A stretch of DNA of 64,000 bases, from positions 4,526,001 through 4,590,000 of the forward strand of contig OY725498.1 in the NCBI GenBank assembly GCA_963281255.1, read 5' to 3'. This DNA is from Aphrocallistes beatrix. Its lineage: Eukaryota > Porifera > Hexactinellida > Sceptrulophora > Aphrocallistidae. The notes under the pieces are model-generated. The model was not told the DNA's origin. It worked only from the letters and a program-made list of their open reading frames with translations, and searched no databases. Both the position numbers and the translations under genes were made by a program. Shown in pieces: positions 1 to 9,129 of this stretch; position 1 is the first letter of the stretch; each line of letters opens with the position of its first letter.

Positions 1-31
1 CACGGAACAATAATTACAGCTGGTTCCTATA

Positions 32-598
32 TTACTTCTGCATCACGTTATCTCGATAGAAGATTCTTACTGCCTGCATTTGCTCTCCGCACATGTTAAT
101 GTGTGATCGCTTCTCTCTAATCCTCGTCACAGCTTCATCGGGGCTGATACCATGCAGTTGCATGAGGTAGCATGTTACGACTGTCGTACTACGTCCTCTG
201 CCTGCTTTACAATGCACGTATGTACTTTTCCCTTCTCGTCCTATCTCCTTTATGAAATCTATCCCTCGGTGGATGTCTGTCTGTGTGGGGGCTCGGAAGA
301 AATCAACCGTTGGGAGTTGTTGCTGTTCGATTCCTCTCCTTGCCCACTCCTCTCTCGACAGGATCGTGTAGCGTGTTTCGAAATGTTCATTCATGCTCAG
401 TACCCCGCCCACTCCCTCGTCTTCTAGCTGAGGGACGAATGTCCGCAAGGGAAGCGCGCCTAAAATCACCTGATTGTCGATCCGGTCGAACCAGTGGCGA
501 GTTTGAGACCGGTTCATGTAGCTGAACAGGAGAGTCGGGTAGAAGAATAACCGCGAGTAGATTTTGGCGGAAATTTCTTTAAAAAATCCAGCCATCAC
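32..598 (-). CDS. PTPMT1: PTPMT1-like mitochondrial phosphatidylglycerophosphate phosphatase
   Basis: Single-exon 188-aa dual-specificity phosphatase. The P-loop reads HCKAGRGRS at residues 129-137, with nucleophile Cys130 and Arg136. An Asp at residue 99 (TVDFFRAPT) lies where the family places its general acid. PTPMT1 dephosphorylates phosphatidylglycerophosphate in cardiolipin synthesis at the inner mitochondrial membrane. The hydrophobic and basic N-terminus (residues 5-30) fits an organelle-targeting or anchor segment. The length is close to that of animal PTPMT1. Two adjacent Met codons make the exact start ambiguous by one residue. It is divergent from the next gene, with 76 bp between their start codons. 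Assignment rests on the P-loop context and the following EEAV/IREKRSHI-type helix. Confidence 0.88.
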   Translation of the reverse strand: MMAGFFKEISAKIYSRLFFYPTLLFSYMNRSQTRHWFDRIDNQVILGALPLRTFVPQLEDEGVGGVLSMNEHFETRYTILSREEWARRGIEQQQLPTVDFFRAPTQTDIHRGIDFIKEIGREGKSTYVHCKAGRGRSTTVVTCYLMQLHGISPDEAVTRIREKRSHINMCGEQMQAVRIFYRDNVMQK

Positions 599-674
599 AT
601 ATATATCTAATTTAGAAATTATATATCACAGCAATTGTTATAATATAATGCATTTTTTAAATGTCTAATTTCAG
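599..674. promoter_or_regulatory. 76-bp divergent intergenic region
   Basis: AT-rich gap between the start codons of the PTPMT1-like gene (-) and the 300-aa gene (+), and so a likely shared bidirectional promoter. A TTTCAG directly precedes the downstream ATG, which could alternatively be a splice acceptor for an unseen 5' exon. No defined motif was recognised. Confidence 0.4.
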
Positions 675-1990
675 ATGACCAATGACTTCTTCAATATAAT
701 CTGTGAATCCCTGGTCCCAGACTTCCCCAGTCTACAACTCCAGGAGGGGCCCGACTCCCAAGAGATGCGCTACCTCAGCATAGACGTGTACCACTGCTTC
801 ACACAGCTGGGGGCTGGTCTGGAGGAAGTGGAGAAGTTCATTCGGAAGATGAAACGGGTCGCAGAAGAGTTGGATATCAGTCTACTCGCTCGAGTGCACC
901 TGAGCAAGCAATTGCACAGGGAGCCCAATCTGTTCATGAAAGAAGTTAAGGGTAATCAACAATTCCAATAGATAATTCCCAGCTAACAGGGCATGCCTAA
1001 TTTCCGGGACGGGACAGAAAAGGTACCTAATTTCCGGGACGGGACAGGTTAAGATACCTAATTCCCGGGACGGGATCCCGTCCCGTCCCGGAAATTAGGC
1101 ATGCCCCAGCTAACATGATGACAATGCTTTACAATATGTATCATATTTATATAGGTCGTCCTTCCATCGCGTGTATCCACTACATCCCCACCAAGCTAGT
1201 CAACTCTCCGCTACTGAGACCTGAGCAGATAACACAGCTTAACAAAGCTAACCGAGGCCTTGCAGTGCATATGAACAGCATACATCCTGCCTACGGACAC
1301 TGCGAGATGCAGGACTACTTGTATGTGGAGCTGAGGAGGATTAGGCCAGGCGAGGAGGAGGCTTTGTACCAGTCTATCACCGAGCTGAAGGAGCAAGCTC
1401 AAAAGTGAGTGTCCATTGTTTTTTAATCGCTCAATTCTCTCTTGCATGCTTCAAGCAAATATTAATGATTTATTTGGACCAGGAATGTTGTTAACTCATT
1501 TCCGGTGAAGTTATTTTGGTGGAAAGCCATGAGAATTCGGAGTACAAACTCTAGATAGAATGTACCCCATTAGAATAGATATAACTATTCATGTCCCTAT
1601 CTCCTGCTTCACAGATTGGAAACTGAAACTGAACAGCTAGAAGTTCTCTCAGAGCAAGTAACAGCCGTCCTATCCAATGTTCAGGCAGAGTTGGTCGAGG
1701 AGCAAGATAAAGCATTCTGGGAAGAAGGCATTATGCGCAAAGTGCCACTAATCGGATCGTTCGTTAATTGGTGGTCTCCTTACGCTCCACAACCAACTGG
1801 CAGGAGCTTCAACTTCATATCTGGGAAAATGGAGACGACAGAAGATGTTTATAAAAGCAGAGCTCAAATTACAACAGATGAATCGGGACTATCTCTTGCA
1901 GATTCGTCAAGAATCTCCGCTTCTAACTTGAGTCTCGTGTCAAAATCCGGTGCAGAAGAATCCCCTGTCCGTGAGAAAGATCAGTCTTGA
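675..1990 (+). CDS. Uncharacterised 300-aa coiled-coil protein, three exons
   Basis: Exons 675-951, 1155-1404 and 1615-1990 join in phase (GT donors GTAATC and GTGAGT; acceptors TATAG and CACAG) to give 903 nt including the stop. I do not recognise the family. The N-terminal half is mixed helical. Residues about 160-210 are rich in Glu, Leu and Gln and look like a coiled coil (KEQAQKLETETEQLEVLSE). After it comes a short conserved-looking stretch with Trp and Pro (VPLIGSFVNWWSPY) that could be amphipathic or membrane-associating, and then a Ser-rich acidic tail. The start is the first ATG after a TTTCAG, so an upstream exon cannot be excluded. Intron 1 carries a MITE-like element. Confidence 0.7.
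989..1106. mobile_element. MITE-like element with near-perfect terminal inverted repeats in intron 1
   Basis: A 118-bp element begins GGGCATGCCTAATTTCCGGG and ends with its reverse complement. It is flanked by the direct repeat CAGCTAACA at 980-988 and 1107-1115, which fits an 8-9 bp target-site duplication. Inside are further direct copies of the CCTAATTTCCGGGACGGGAC unit, so the whole can fold into a strong GC-rich hairpin. Target-site length fits hAT (8 bp) or Mutator-like (9 bp) non-autonomous elements. No coding capacity. Confidence 0.85.
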
Positions 1991-2253
1991 TTTCGCTTTC
2001 AATTAATTAAAGTAGTTTAGAACTCTTCACATTCATATCAAGAGATAAATTTGTACATGGAGCAGATTAGTTCACTATATAGATACTCACTAATTAACTG
2101 TTATTTTCATAACGTATAAATATATTAAATTTATTAGAACTGAGATCCATAGTCATTTCATTTATTAATTCCTCATTCAATTCGTATAAATTAATTTAAC
2201 GTTCCTTATTAATAAATTTATGGGTAATTAACTGCTTTGCATTAAGCTCTGAA

Positions 2254-3105
2254 ATGGCGTTGAACAACGTGAAGGGTGCGTTTAAAGGGCCTCAAGGGAG
2301 TCCTGTCCCCAAGAAAAAGGAAGGACCGCGGACGATAATAGACGGGATCGATTACTACATCAAATACCTTGGAAAAGCGCCCACAGACAAAGTCCATGGT
2401 GTCGGTAGTACTGAAGCTGCAGTTGACATAATCAGACAACAGGCAAAGGAATCGAAGATCATGCACAAGGTCAAAGTAACCATCTCGACGAAAAGCATTA
2501 AAGTGACCGACCACCCGACTGAAGTTGCTCTGTTCGAAACTCCCTTGTATCGCGTGTCCTACTGCACTGTAGACCAGACCAATAATAAGATATGCTGCTA
2601 CATCGTGCGAGAGAGTGGCTGCAAGGAAATGAACGTACATGCGTTTTATTGCGGGAAAAAGTCGAAAGCGGAAGCACTCACTCTGACAGTGGCTGAGGCG
2701 TTTAACATCGCATACGCTGATTGGCAAGCGAAGAAACTGCTAGCGAATAACCAAGACGATGCGACTAGCAAAGAACCGGATCCAGTAGATGACAGCGATG
2801 AATCTACAGAGATGGAAGCAGGTCCATTGGATGTGTCTCAACAGGGGAGAAAGAGGGAGCTCTCCCAAGTGTTAGAGGAACCTCAGAAGGGGGCCGCTTC
2901 ACTCAATACAAGATTGGAGAGTTGTGAAGAGATTCCTGAGACGAATCCTGTTTCTATGGCCTCGATGGGGTTAGACGACGTGTTTGGCGGAGGGGAAATG
3001 AAAATTTCTGATTTCTCAGCTGAAGTTCAAGCTTTTTTACGCGGAGAGGTTTCAGCGGAGGATTTAGTACGTGCGCGAAGTGTTGATGATCTCCTAGACC
3101 TATAA
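2254..3105 (+). CDS. PTB/PID-domain adaptor, LDLRAP1 (ARH)-like
   Basis: Single-exon 283-aa protein. Residues about 27-160 form a phosphotyrosine-binding domain: IDYYIKYLGKA, then YRVSYCTVDQTNNKICCYIV and HAFYCGKKSKAEALTLTVAEAF. This matches the order of strands and the final helix seen in LDLRAP1/GULP-type PTB domains, which bind NPxY-type tails of endocytic receptors. The remainder is acidic and probably disordered, ending in a short conserved-looking helix (FSAEVQAFLRGEVSAEDLVRARS). No clathrin box or AP2 motif was recognised with certainty, so the endocytic role is inferred from the PTB similarity. Convergent with the HD-domain gene 145 bp downstream. Confidence 0.8.
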   Translation: MALNNVKGAFKGPQGSPVPKKKEGPRTIIDGIDYYIKYLGKAPTDKVHGVGSTEAAVDIIRQQAKESKIMHKVKVTISTKSIKVTDHPTEVALFETPLYRVSYCTVDQTNNKICCYIVRESGCKEMNVHAFYCGKKSKAEALTLTVAEAFNIAYADWQAKKLLANNQDDATSKEPDPVDDSDESTEMEAGPLDVSQQGRKRELSQVLEEPQKGAASLNTRLESCEEIPETNPVSMASMGLDDVFGGGEMKISDFSAEVQAFLRGEVSAEDLVRARSVDDLLDL

Positions 3106-3249
3106 TGGACGAATTCGAATCATTGCATGCTTTTGAACTAATGGATGCTGTCATTTTAATTCTCTTTTGAGTTTGTATATTATTTTACATAAGAATAGAA
3201 TTGTCATGTATGTATGCTATAGTTATGCTCAATTCAATCAAATATTTGA

Positions 3250-4035
3250 TTATACTAAGTACGTATGCGGATTCTCATTCTCTTTCTTGGCCGTTTCGTA
3301 CACCTGTGTTAGGTGTGAGATTTCGCGTGTAATGTTATCTCTCGCCCTTGTTTCGTATGCCATTTTAAACTGATCCGTGTTGTAGATAGCTGGGTATGCT
3401 AGAAAACCTTTCATAACCTCTCTTCTCCCTCTGGAATAATCCTCCAATAGCATATGTTGATACTCGATACGTATCTGGTCTGCATACTTCATGTACCACC
3501 CCTCACACACGCCAAGAATAGCCATGTCGAAATCTAGGAAGAACAATAAGTCTGTATCCATTGCTAAATCTTCTGAGACACTATGGGTTTTCGTTTCCAG
3601 GATATACCTCGAGATGAGAGTGTTATTAACTGTTTGTTCCAGCGTACATTCATCGCATTGAATAGCTTCAAGGTAGAAACGTTCGAATTCCTCTGCACTC
3701 TCTTCCTCACCACTACCCGACACTGCCTGTGGATCGTAGATGACGTCATGGAAAATAATGGCTAGAAACACCGCATCAGGGTTTTTAAGCCTGTGCTTGA
3801 ATTCTAAGAACAAGTCCAGCATGTGCTCAATGTGGTTTAGAGTGTGGTAGGCTCGCTGTGGCTCTAGGTAGCGCTCTTTGATGAGTCCCAACCAACGATT
3901 TGACAGCTCAGTCTCTAAACTGTGACTTTCCGCGAATTCTTTCCAGAGAGAATCCACTAGATTAGTTTGTCCATCTATACTTTGCAGGAATTTTCGCCGC
4001 AAAATAATGAAAATTCCCACAACTGTAAGCAGCAT
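3250..4035 (-). CDS. HD-superfamily metal-dependent phosphohydrolase (COG4339-type)
   Basis: Single-exon 261-aa protein. An N-terminal hydrophobic segment (residues 1-12) may anchor or target it. Metal-binding residues typical of HD proteins are visible: His64 and His68 in RAYHTLNHIEHM, and the His96-Asp97 pair in AIIFHDVIYDP. An EESAEEF helix and DTDLLFFLDFDMAILG supply later conserved acids. The pattern matches the small predicted metal-dependent HD hydrolases found in bacteria and scattered eukaryotes. The substrate is unknown. It lies tail-to-tail with the PTB gene and head-to-head with CMC1. Confidence 0.72.
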   Translation of the reverse strand: MLLTVVGIFIILRRKFLQSIDGQTNLVDSLWKEFAESHSLETELSNRWLGLIKERYLEPQRAYHTLNHIEHMLDLFLEFKHRLKNPDAVFLAIIFHDVIYDPQAVSGSGEEESAEEFERFYLEAIQCDECTLEQTVNNTLISRYILETKTHSVSEDLAMDTDLLFFLDFDMAILGVCEGWYMKYADQIRIEYQHMLLEDYSRGRREVMKGFLAYPAIYNTDQFKMAYETRARDNITREISHLTQVYETAKKENENPHTYLV

Positions 4036-4430
4036 TTACCTATCCTCTAATGCCATGTTTAATAGATACATGAGTAAATAGTAATTACTAATATTTCCAA
4101 GTAAAAGTTATTGTGCAATTCTACAAATGTAGTTGGGCAATTTATTAATAATATAGCCAGACATGATCAAGCAAATCCATGTCTACAGTAATGGTATTGA
4201 GCAATGTCTTACTAATCCTGAAAAATGACAAGTGTTAGTGCCGTATTGATTCTGAAAAAAATGTTCCTAACCGTTAATAGTACATGCAGATTTTTAGGAC
4301 CAAATCATTGCTTTTTTTCTGAAACTATAAAAAGTTAATTGATCGTTAGTTTGGCAATTTTAGCAATCAATCATAGTATGTGCTTTATTGTATTCATAAT
4401 TATGTTATAGCGACATTTAAACGAGTTTCT
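4036..4430. promoter_or_regulatory. Divergent intergenic region between HD hydrolase and CMC1
   Basis: 395 bp of AT-rich sequence between two start codons on opposite strands. It probably holds both promoters. No repeat, RNA gene or recognisable element was seen. Confidence 0.35.
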
Positions 4431-4754
4431 ATGGGTCACGTTTACACTCCAGATAAGGATGACCTACGGAAAGTAGAGAGGGACATTTTGATTCCAAAGA
4501 AAATGCGAGAAATCGCGAAAGCTAGGTGTGAGGATTACGTCAAAGAATTCGAGAACTGTTGTCGGGGCAGGACAGTGTCAATGGTGTTTATGTGTAGGGC
4601 GCAAAATACCGCAATGATTTCCTGTCTAGATCGCGAATTTCACGACGAAGGACTAAGGGAGAGATGCACTCGCGAATATCTCGAGAAGCGAAAAAAATTC
4701 CGAGATTCAGAAGAGTACAAGAAGAGCTTCCAGAAACAGAATAGCGACGAATAA
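4431..4754 (+). CDS. CMC1: CMC1-like twin CX9C mitochondrial protein
   Basis: 107-aa protein from the ATG at 4431. The open frame extends 17 codons further upstream, but the start MGHVYTPDKDDLRKVERD is family-typical. Twin CX9C motifs are formed by Cys33/Cys43 and Cys55/Cys65. These form the disulfide-bonded helical hairpin that is oxidised by the MIA40 pathway in the intermembrane space. CMC1 family members assist cytochrome c oxidase biogenesis by stabilising COX1 intermediates. The basic C-terminal helix (EYLEKRKKF) also fits. Single coding exon. Confidence 0.85.
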   Translation: MGHVYTPDKDDLRKVERDILIPKKMREIAKARCEDYVKEFENCCRGRTVSMVFMCRAQNTAMISCLDREFHDEGLRERCTREYLEKRKKFRDSEEYKKSFQKQNSDE

Positions 4755-4977
4755 AACCTATACTATTTACTTACTAAATTGTGATAATCGGACTTCATTG
4801 GTTGCACTTGAAAACCTTAGAAAGATAGGCTGCAGTTTTGAGAATTTAAAATATTAAATAATGAATTCGTAGGAAAAGAATCCTTTTTGACTATAGTAAC
4901 CAGATAGGTTCATATTTGCAAGCATTTTATGCTGTAATTTAAGTTATTGTAATACCTAACTGAGATAGCATAATAAG

Positions 4978-7444
4978 ATGGCGAGTAATAACTTTGCCTC
5001 ATTCAATGGAGATGAAACTACACAAGTGAATGCAAAACATATTCTAACACTCACAGGAGATTCAGAAGCTACCAAGCCGCCCTCTTTGCTAACACAGCCC
5101 ACCACTTACTATTCCCTAGACAACGAACTGGACGAAGGACCGCCGAGGCATGAGGCTTCTCTACCAACTGACGTTGACTCTGAATCTTCATCTGATCAAG
5201 AGTTCTTTAATGCGTGTGAGATGCCGTTGCCCTTGAACTCACCAGAACATGTCCCAATGACGTCACTAGATGACTACTTAGAGGGGAGGGATGCTGCCCT
5301 AGAAAGGATGGGAGGAGGAGAGAGACACTCTACCTTACCTACAGACCCGAAAAGCATTCAGCGAATACGATCAGAGCTGAAACATAGCTATTCTACACCG
5401 AATATCGGAGAGAATGTTAGGACATGCGTTTACGAATGGGAACACGCGAATTAATTCTGTTTTATGGTTATTTTTCAATTAGGTGTTTATAAAGAATCTT
5501 GATAATGGAGAGATCATCGCGCTCGAAGAAGCTGCAGACAGGATTCCGCAAGGGGTGAGTCTCGATCCTCTGTCTAACACCTTCAAACAGAGGACCCCCG
5601 GCCTGATGCAAGAGGTGGGGACCGACCCAATTGAGGAGAGCCTGGTTGGGCTGGAAACTCGATCTTCTGATTATGCAATGGACAAGAAGAAGCAGAAGAA
5701 GAAAAGTTTCAAAGGTGTGAAACCTATTTGAACTACAGATTCGTAAATATTAATTAATATAATCAGACTTTCAATGCTGAGTTTGTTTCCAGGGGTCGTC
5801 AAGTCTGCTAAGCACATATTCAAGAAGAAGCAAGGCAGAAGTGGTCACGATAAATCTCTCCATTCCGGAATTAAATTCAAAAGCAGTCCGAGATTGAAAA
5901 CTCCGCCGAGATACCAGCATATTGAGCTGATACAGGAACTCTCTAACGTCCACGACGGTCCCATCTGGACCATGAAGTTCTCAAGTTGCGGTAAGCTGTT
6001 AGCCACAGGGGGGCAGGATAAAATCCTGCGAATTTGGTGTGTCAATTCGGCACGAGAAGAGTTCTTAGTTCTGAGAGAGAAATACAGAAAGAATCAAGGT
6101 TCTAGAGATATGGACACTACTCCTGATGAGATTGCTCCTAGTATGAGTGAGTTGAAGATATTTTTCATTTTATAATTTTAAAAAAATTACTATTCCTGCT
6201 TCTAGGTATTGATTCACCGCTACACAGCTTAGATCGAGACTGTCCTTTCGGACAAGCCCCATTTGCTGAGTATCGAGGCCACCTCTCGGACATCTTGGAC
6301 ATGTCCTGGTCCAACAACTACTTCATGCTAACCTCCTCCATGGATAAGACTGTGCGCCTCTGGCATGTAGCTTTAGGGAACTGTCTGTCTGTATTCGAAC
6401 ACAAAGATTTTGTGACTGCAATCGCGTTCTATCCGAATGATGAGCGTTATTTCATCAGTGGATCTTTGGATGGGAAATTGAGGCTTTGGCATGTGATTGA
6501 GAAGAACGTATCTCGCTATAATGAGGTGCCCAACACGACTGGAAATGCTTCGAAGCTCATAACTGCGGCGAATTTCTGTTACAATGGAAAACTCGTTGTA
6601 ATAGGTAAGAACCAGTAAAAGACTAGACTGCACGTGAATTCTGAAGATTTCTTTTCGATTATCTCAAAGTTAACTTTAAAATGCATTTATAACTCTTCAC
6701 GCAATGTAACAACGAGTTTGTTTGCTTCGTTTATTCATTGTTTATTGATTTCACCAATCAATACGATTGTTCTATTCATAATCTACTTCCAAAGGACTTC
6801 TTTGTTAGACCTGCATATTCCAAATAGAGTAGATCATCATCATTGGTTCTTATATTTCATTGTATGAATATTGCTCTGATTTATCTAATTTCAACCATTC
6901 AGGTACTTATGATGGGAAATGCATTTTCTACGACAGTGATCATCTGAAGTACCACACGCAGATACGCGTGCGTTCCACACACGGCGCTAACAGCACTGGA
7001 CACAAGATTACAGGCATTGTACCACACCCAACTCTTGTTGATCGGATTCTCGTGACTAGTAATGACTCACGCATTCGCCTCTACAACCTGAAGGATTATA
7101 AGCTAGAGTGTAAGTATAAGGGATCCTATGTCAACACAGATTCGCAGTCCAAAGCTACATTCTCTGCGAAAGGAGACCATATCATCTGCGGATCACAAGA
7201 TCATACGGCTTATATGTGGCGCACAGAAAGTGATCTGAACCTGAAACACGCACGGAGAGATAAAAACCCTTGCTATGAAAGTATTTCATCACACAATTCC
7301 GTGGTAACTGTCGCGATATTTGCTCCTAATCTTGAGCCTTTCGCAGCTTTCTCACCCAGTGTCCTGCGCAATGAGGTAGACTCACCGCATGACGTAATCC
7401 TCACAGCGGACTACTTTGGACAGATCAAAATATTCAGTTTATAA
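4978..7444 (+). CDS. WDR44: WDR44-like WD-repeat protein (Rab11-binding), five exons
   Basis: Exons 4978-5415, 5483-5714, 5793-6146, 6206-6604 and 6903-7444 join to 1,965 nt (654 aa). The first donor (GTTAGG) is weak but keeps phase. The N-terminal region is acidic and Ser/Thr-rich. A segment [17 protein letters not shown] matches the part that precedes the propeller in WDR44, followed by a Lys-rich [10 protein letters not shown] stretch. WD repeats occupy roughly residues 270-650. Diagnostic blocks include [60 protein letters not shown] and [15 protein letters not shown]. Animal WDR44 binds Rab11 and acts in endosome and ER-tubule trafficking. The protein is shorter than the roughly 900-aa vertebrate form, mainly in the disordered N-terminus. 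Confidence 0.9.
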
Positions 7445-8012
7445 CTTTATACGCCCACACAGAAATCGTATTCTATCACTTAGTTTCTTGTGTGTGTGGG
7501 ACACCTGCATATATTTCTGTCACAGTAGCCCATTTTGTAAACTGATCTATTTGTATTATATCTACCGTAACTTCTCCCCCAATGCAATTGTGTAGATATT
7601 GTTGTCAGTTGCAACGAATTGTTCTAGAAGCCTGGTTTATCGTTAGTATGTTTTATTATCCTCGATTAATTGTTTTGTTTCATTTCAAAACTACTTCATT
7701 TGAACTATGCTATGCAAAGATTAAGACGGTACGAATTTAATTTCATATGTTGTATTACTTCTCAAAGTTCTTAGTGTGAACCTTAACGTAGGAAGAGAAA
7801 TTAATGTGGATGCGAAATAAGATATTGCAAAAGTCTGGTTTTGTGGGGTTACGAACTCGATAGAGTTTGTACCTTTCCACGATTACACTTATTTAATGCA
7901 AAGAATTTAATGTATTAACATGCACAGCTGAGTAAATGAGAACGCTAATGTGATTTGAGCAATTGAAACAAAAGAACTGGGCTAAGTGAGTGTTGAATGC
8001 TTTACTTGTTCG
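7445..8012. other. Convergent 3' intergenic region, nothing recognised
   Basis: About 570 bp of AT-rich sequence between the stop codons of WDR44 (+) and TK1 (-), presumably the two 3' UTRs. A short GT-rich run is present near 7490. No gene, RNA or repeat was recognised. Confidence 0.4.
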
Positions 8013-8648
8013 CTAGAGAATCTCGTGAAAACATGCTCGACATACGGCCATGTATTTATCCGCCCCTCCAATGAGCTCTAATTCCTCTGAATCCACGGTG
8101 CGTTTCGTGAATGCCGCATCACCGTAGCATTTCATGCAAACTGCCTTCAGTTTGATGACCGTCTCTGCCATAGGGATGATGTCAAGAACAGATCCAAATG
8201 GTTTCCTCTGGAATGTGCCATCTAGTGCTGCAACTATAACAATCTTGCCTAGATTGGCCATCTTTTCGCAATGCTCTGTGAGGTCAGGAAAGAATTGTCC
8301 TTCGTCTATCCCTATCACTTGGAATTCCATCAGTTGGGCATATATTTCAGCGAGTTTGGAGCAACAGAGTCCATTAGCAATCTGATTGTCATGTGTTGAG
8401 ATGTTGTCCTTATCATAGCGGTCATCTCTCTCATATTTGACGAGGCAACAATGGTAATTCGCTATTGAAAAGCGCTTCACGCGACGAAGTAATTCTGTCG
8501 TTTTGCCTGAGAACATGGGTCCCATTATCAGCTGAATGTATCCGAATACCTTCTTATGGTAGCGAGGAGGGGTACGGAATAGCTCCTCTTCTACTCCAGT
8601 CGTGTCCATGCTGTGTTTTCTGTGGGGACTATCGTAGATTTCATTCAT
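8013..8648 (-). CDS. TK1: Thymidine kinase, TK1 type
   Basis: Single-exon 211-aa type II thymidine kinase, which phosphorylates thymidine in the cytosolic dTMP salvage pathway. The Walker A loop MGPMFSGKT lies at residues 41-49. The metal/catalytic DEGQFF segment follows (IGIDEGQFFPD), and then ALDGTFQRKPFGSV in the lasso region. Four zinc-ligand cysteines occur in CMKC and CRAC. The protein stops soon after the second cysteine pair, so the vertebrate C-terminal degradation tail with its KEN box is absent. Divergent from the acylphosphatase gene. Confidence 0.95.
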   Translation of the reverse strand: MNEIYDSPHRKHSMDTTGVEEELFRTPPRYHKKVFGYIQLIMGPMFSGKTTELLRRVKRFSIANYHCCLVKYERDDRYDKDNISTHDNQIANGLCCSKLAEIYAQLMEFQVIGIDEGQFFPDLTEHCEKMANLGKIVIVAALDGTFQRKPFGSVLDIIPMAETVIKLKAVCMKCYGDAAFTKRTVDSEELELIGGADKYMAVCRACFHEIL

Positions 8649-8811
8649 TACTGGAAATTAGTGCGAGAGTGAGTAGATAAGTTTATCAGTAATGGAATTA
8701 TTTTATATTCCGAAACGACGGTCATTTTATGGGTAACTTTAAAATTTCGAGCATACTTCTTTTGGTTTTTGTGCTGATGCCATTCATTTGTTATTAATTT
8801 AGTTAGAGTAA
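8649..8811. promoter_or_regulatory. 163-bp divergent promoter region TK1/acylphosphatase
   Basis: Short AT-rich gap between opposite-strand start codons, inferred to hold a bidirectional promoter. No specific factor site is claimed. Confidence 0.4.
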
Positions 8812-9129
8812 ATGGCTTCAGCTAGTAACGTTTTGAAGAAAATAGAATTTGAAGTTTTTGGACGTGTTCAAGGAGTGTTTTTTCGCAAGCATACACAAGC
8901 TAAGGCAAAGGAATTAGGATTGGTTGGATGGGTAAGGAATCATCATTCGCGGAAGACTGTGCAAGGATGTGCTCAAGGCGAAATGGGTTCACTTGAAGTG
9001 TTAAAGGAATGGCTTTCCAAAGTCGGTAGTCCGAAGTCGAAAATATCCTCGTGCGAATTCAAAAATGAGGAAGAAATAACTAAGTTAGATTTTGAACAAT
9101 TTGTAATAGAAAAGACATCTAATATTTGA
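8812..9129 (+). CDS. Acylphosphatase
   Basis: 105-aa single-exon protein of the usual length for animal acylphosphatase, which hydrolyses acyl-phosphate bonds such as those of carbamoyl phosphate. The signature GRVQGVFFR lies at residues 17-25, with the phosphate-binding Arg25. GLVGWVRNHH carries the catalytic Asn43. The fold-typical helix TQAKAKELG lies between them. The HSRKTVQGCAQGE segment corresponds to the usual variable loop and the GxV/VxG strand. Muscle versus common type cannot be decided. Confidence 0.93.
   Translation: MASASNVLKKIEFEVFGRVQGVFFRKHTQAKAKELGLVGWVRNHHSRKTVQGCAQGEMGSLEVLKEWLSKVGSPKSKISSCEFKNEEEITKLDFEQFVIEKTSNI

Noticed and set aside
989-1106. CRISPR-like repeats (GGGACGGGAC copies)
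   Set aside because: Only a few copies, arranged as an inverted repeat with a target-site duplication in an animal intron; this is a transposable element.
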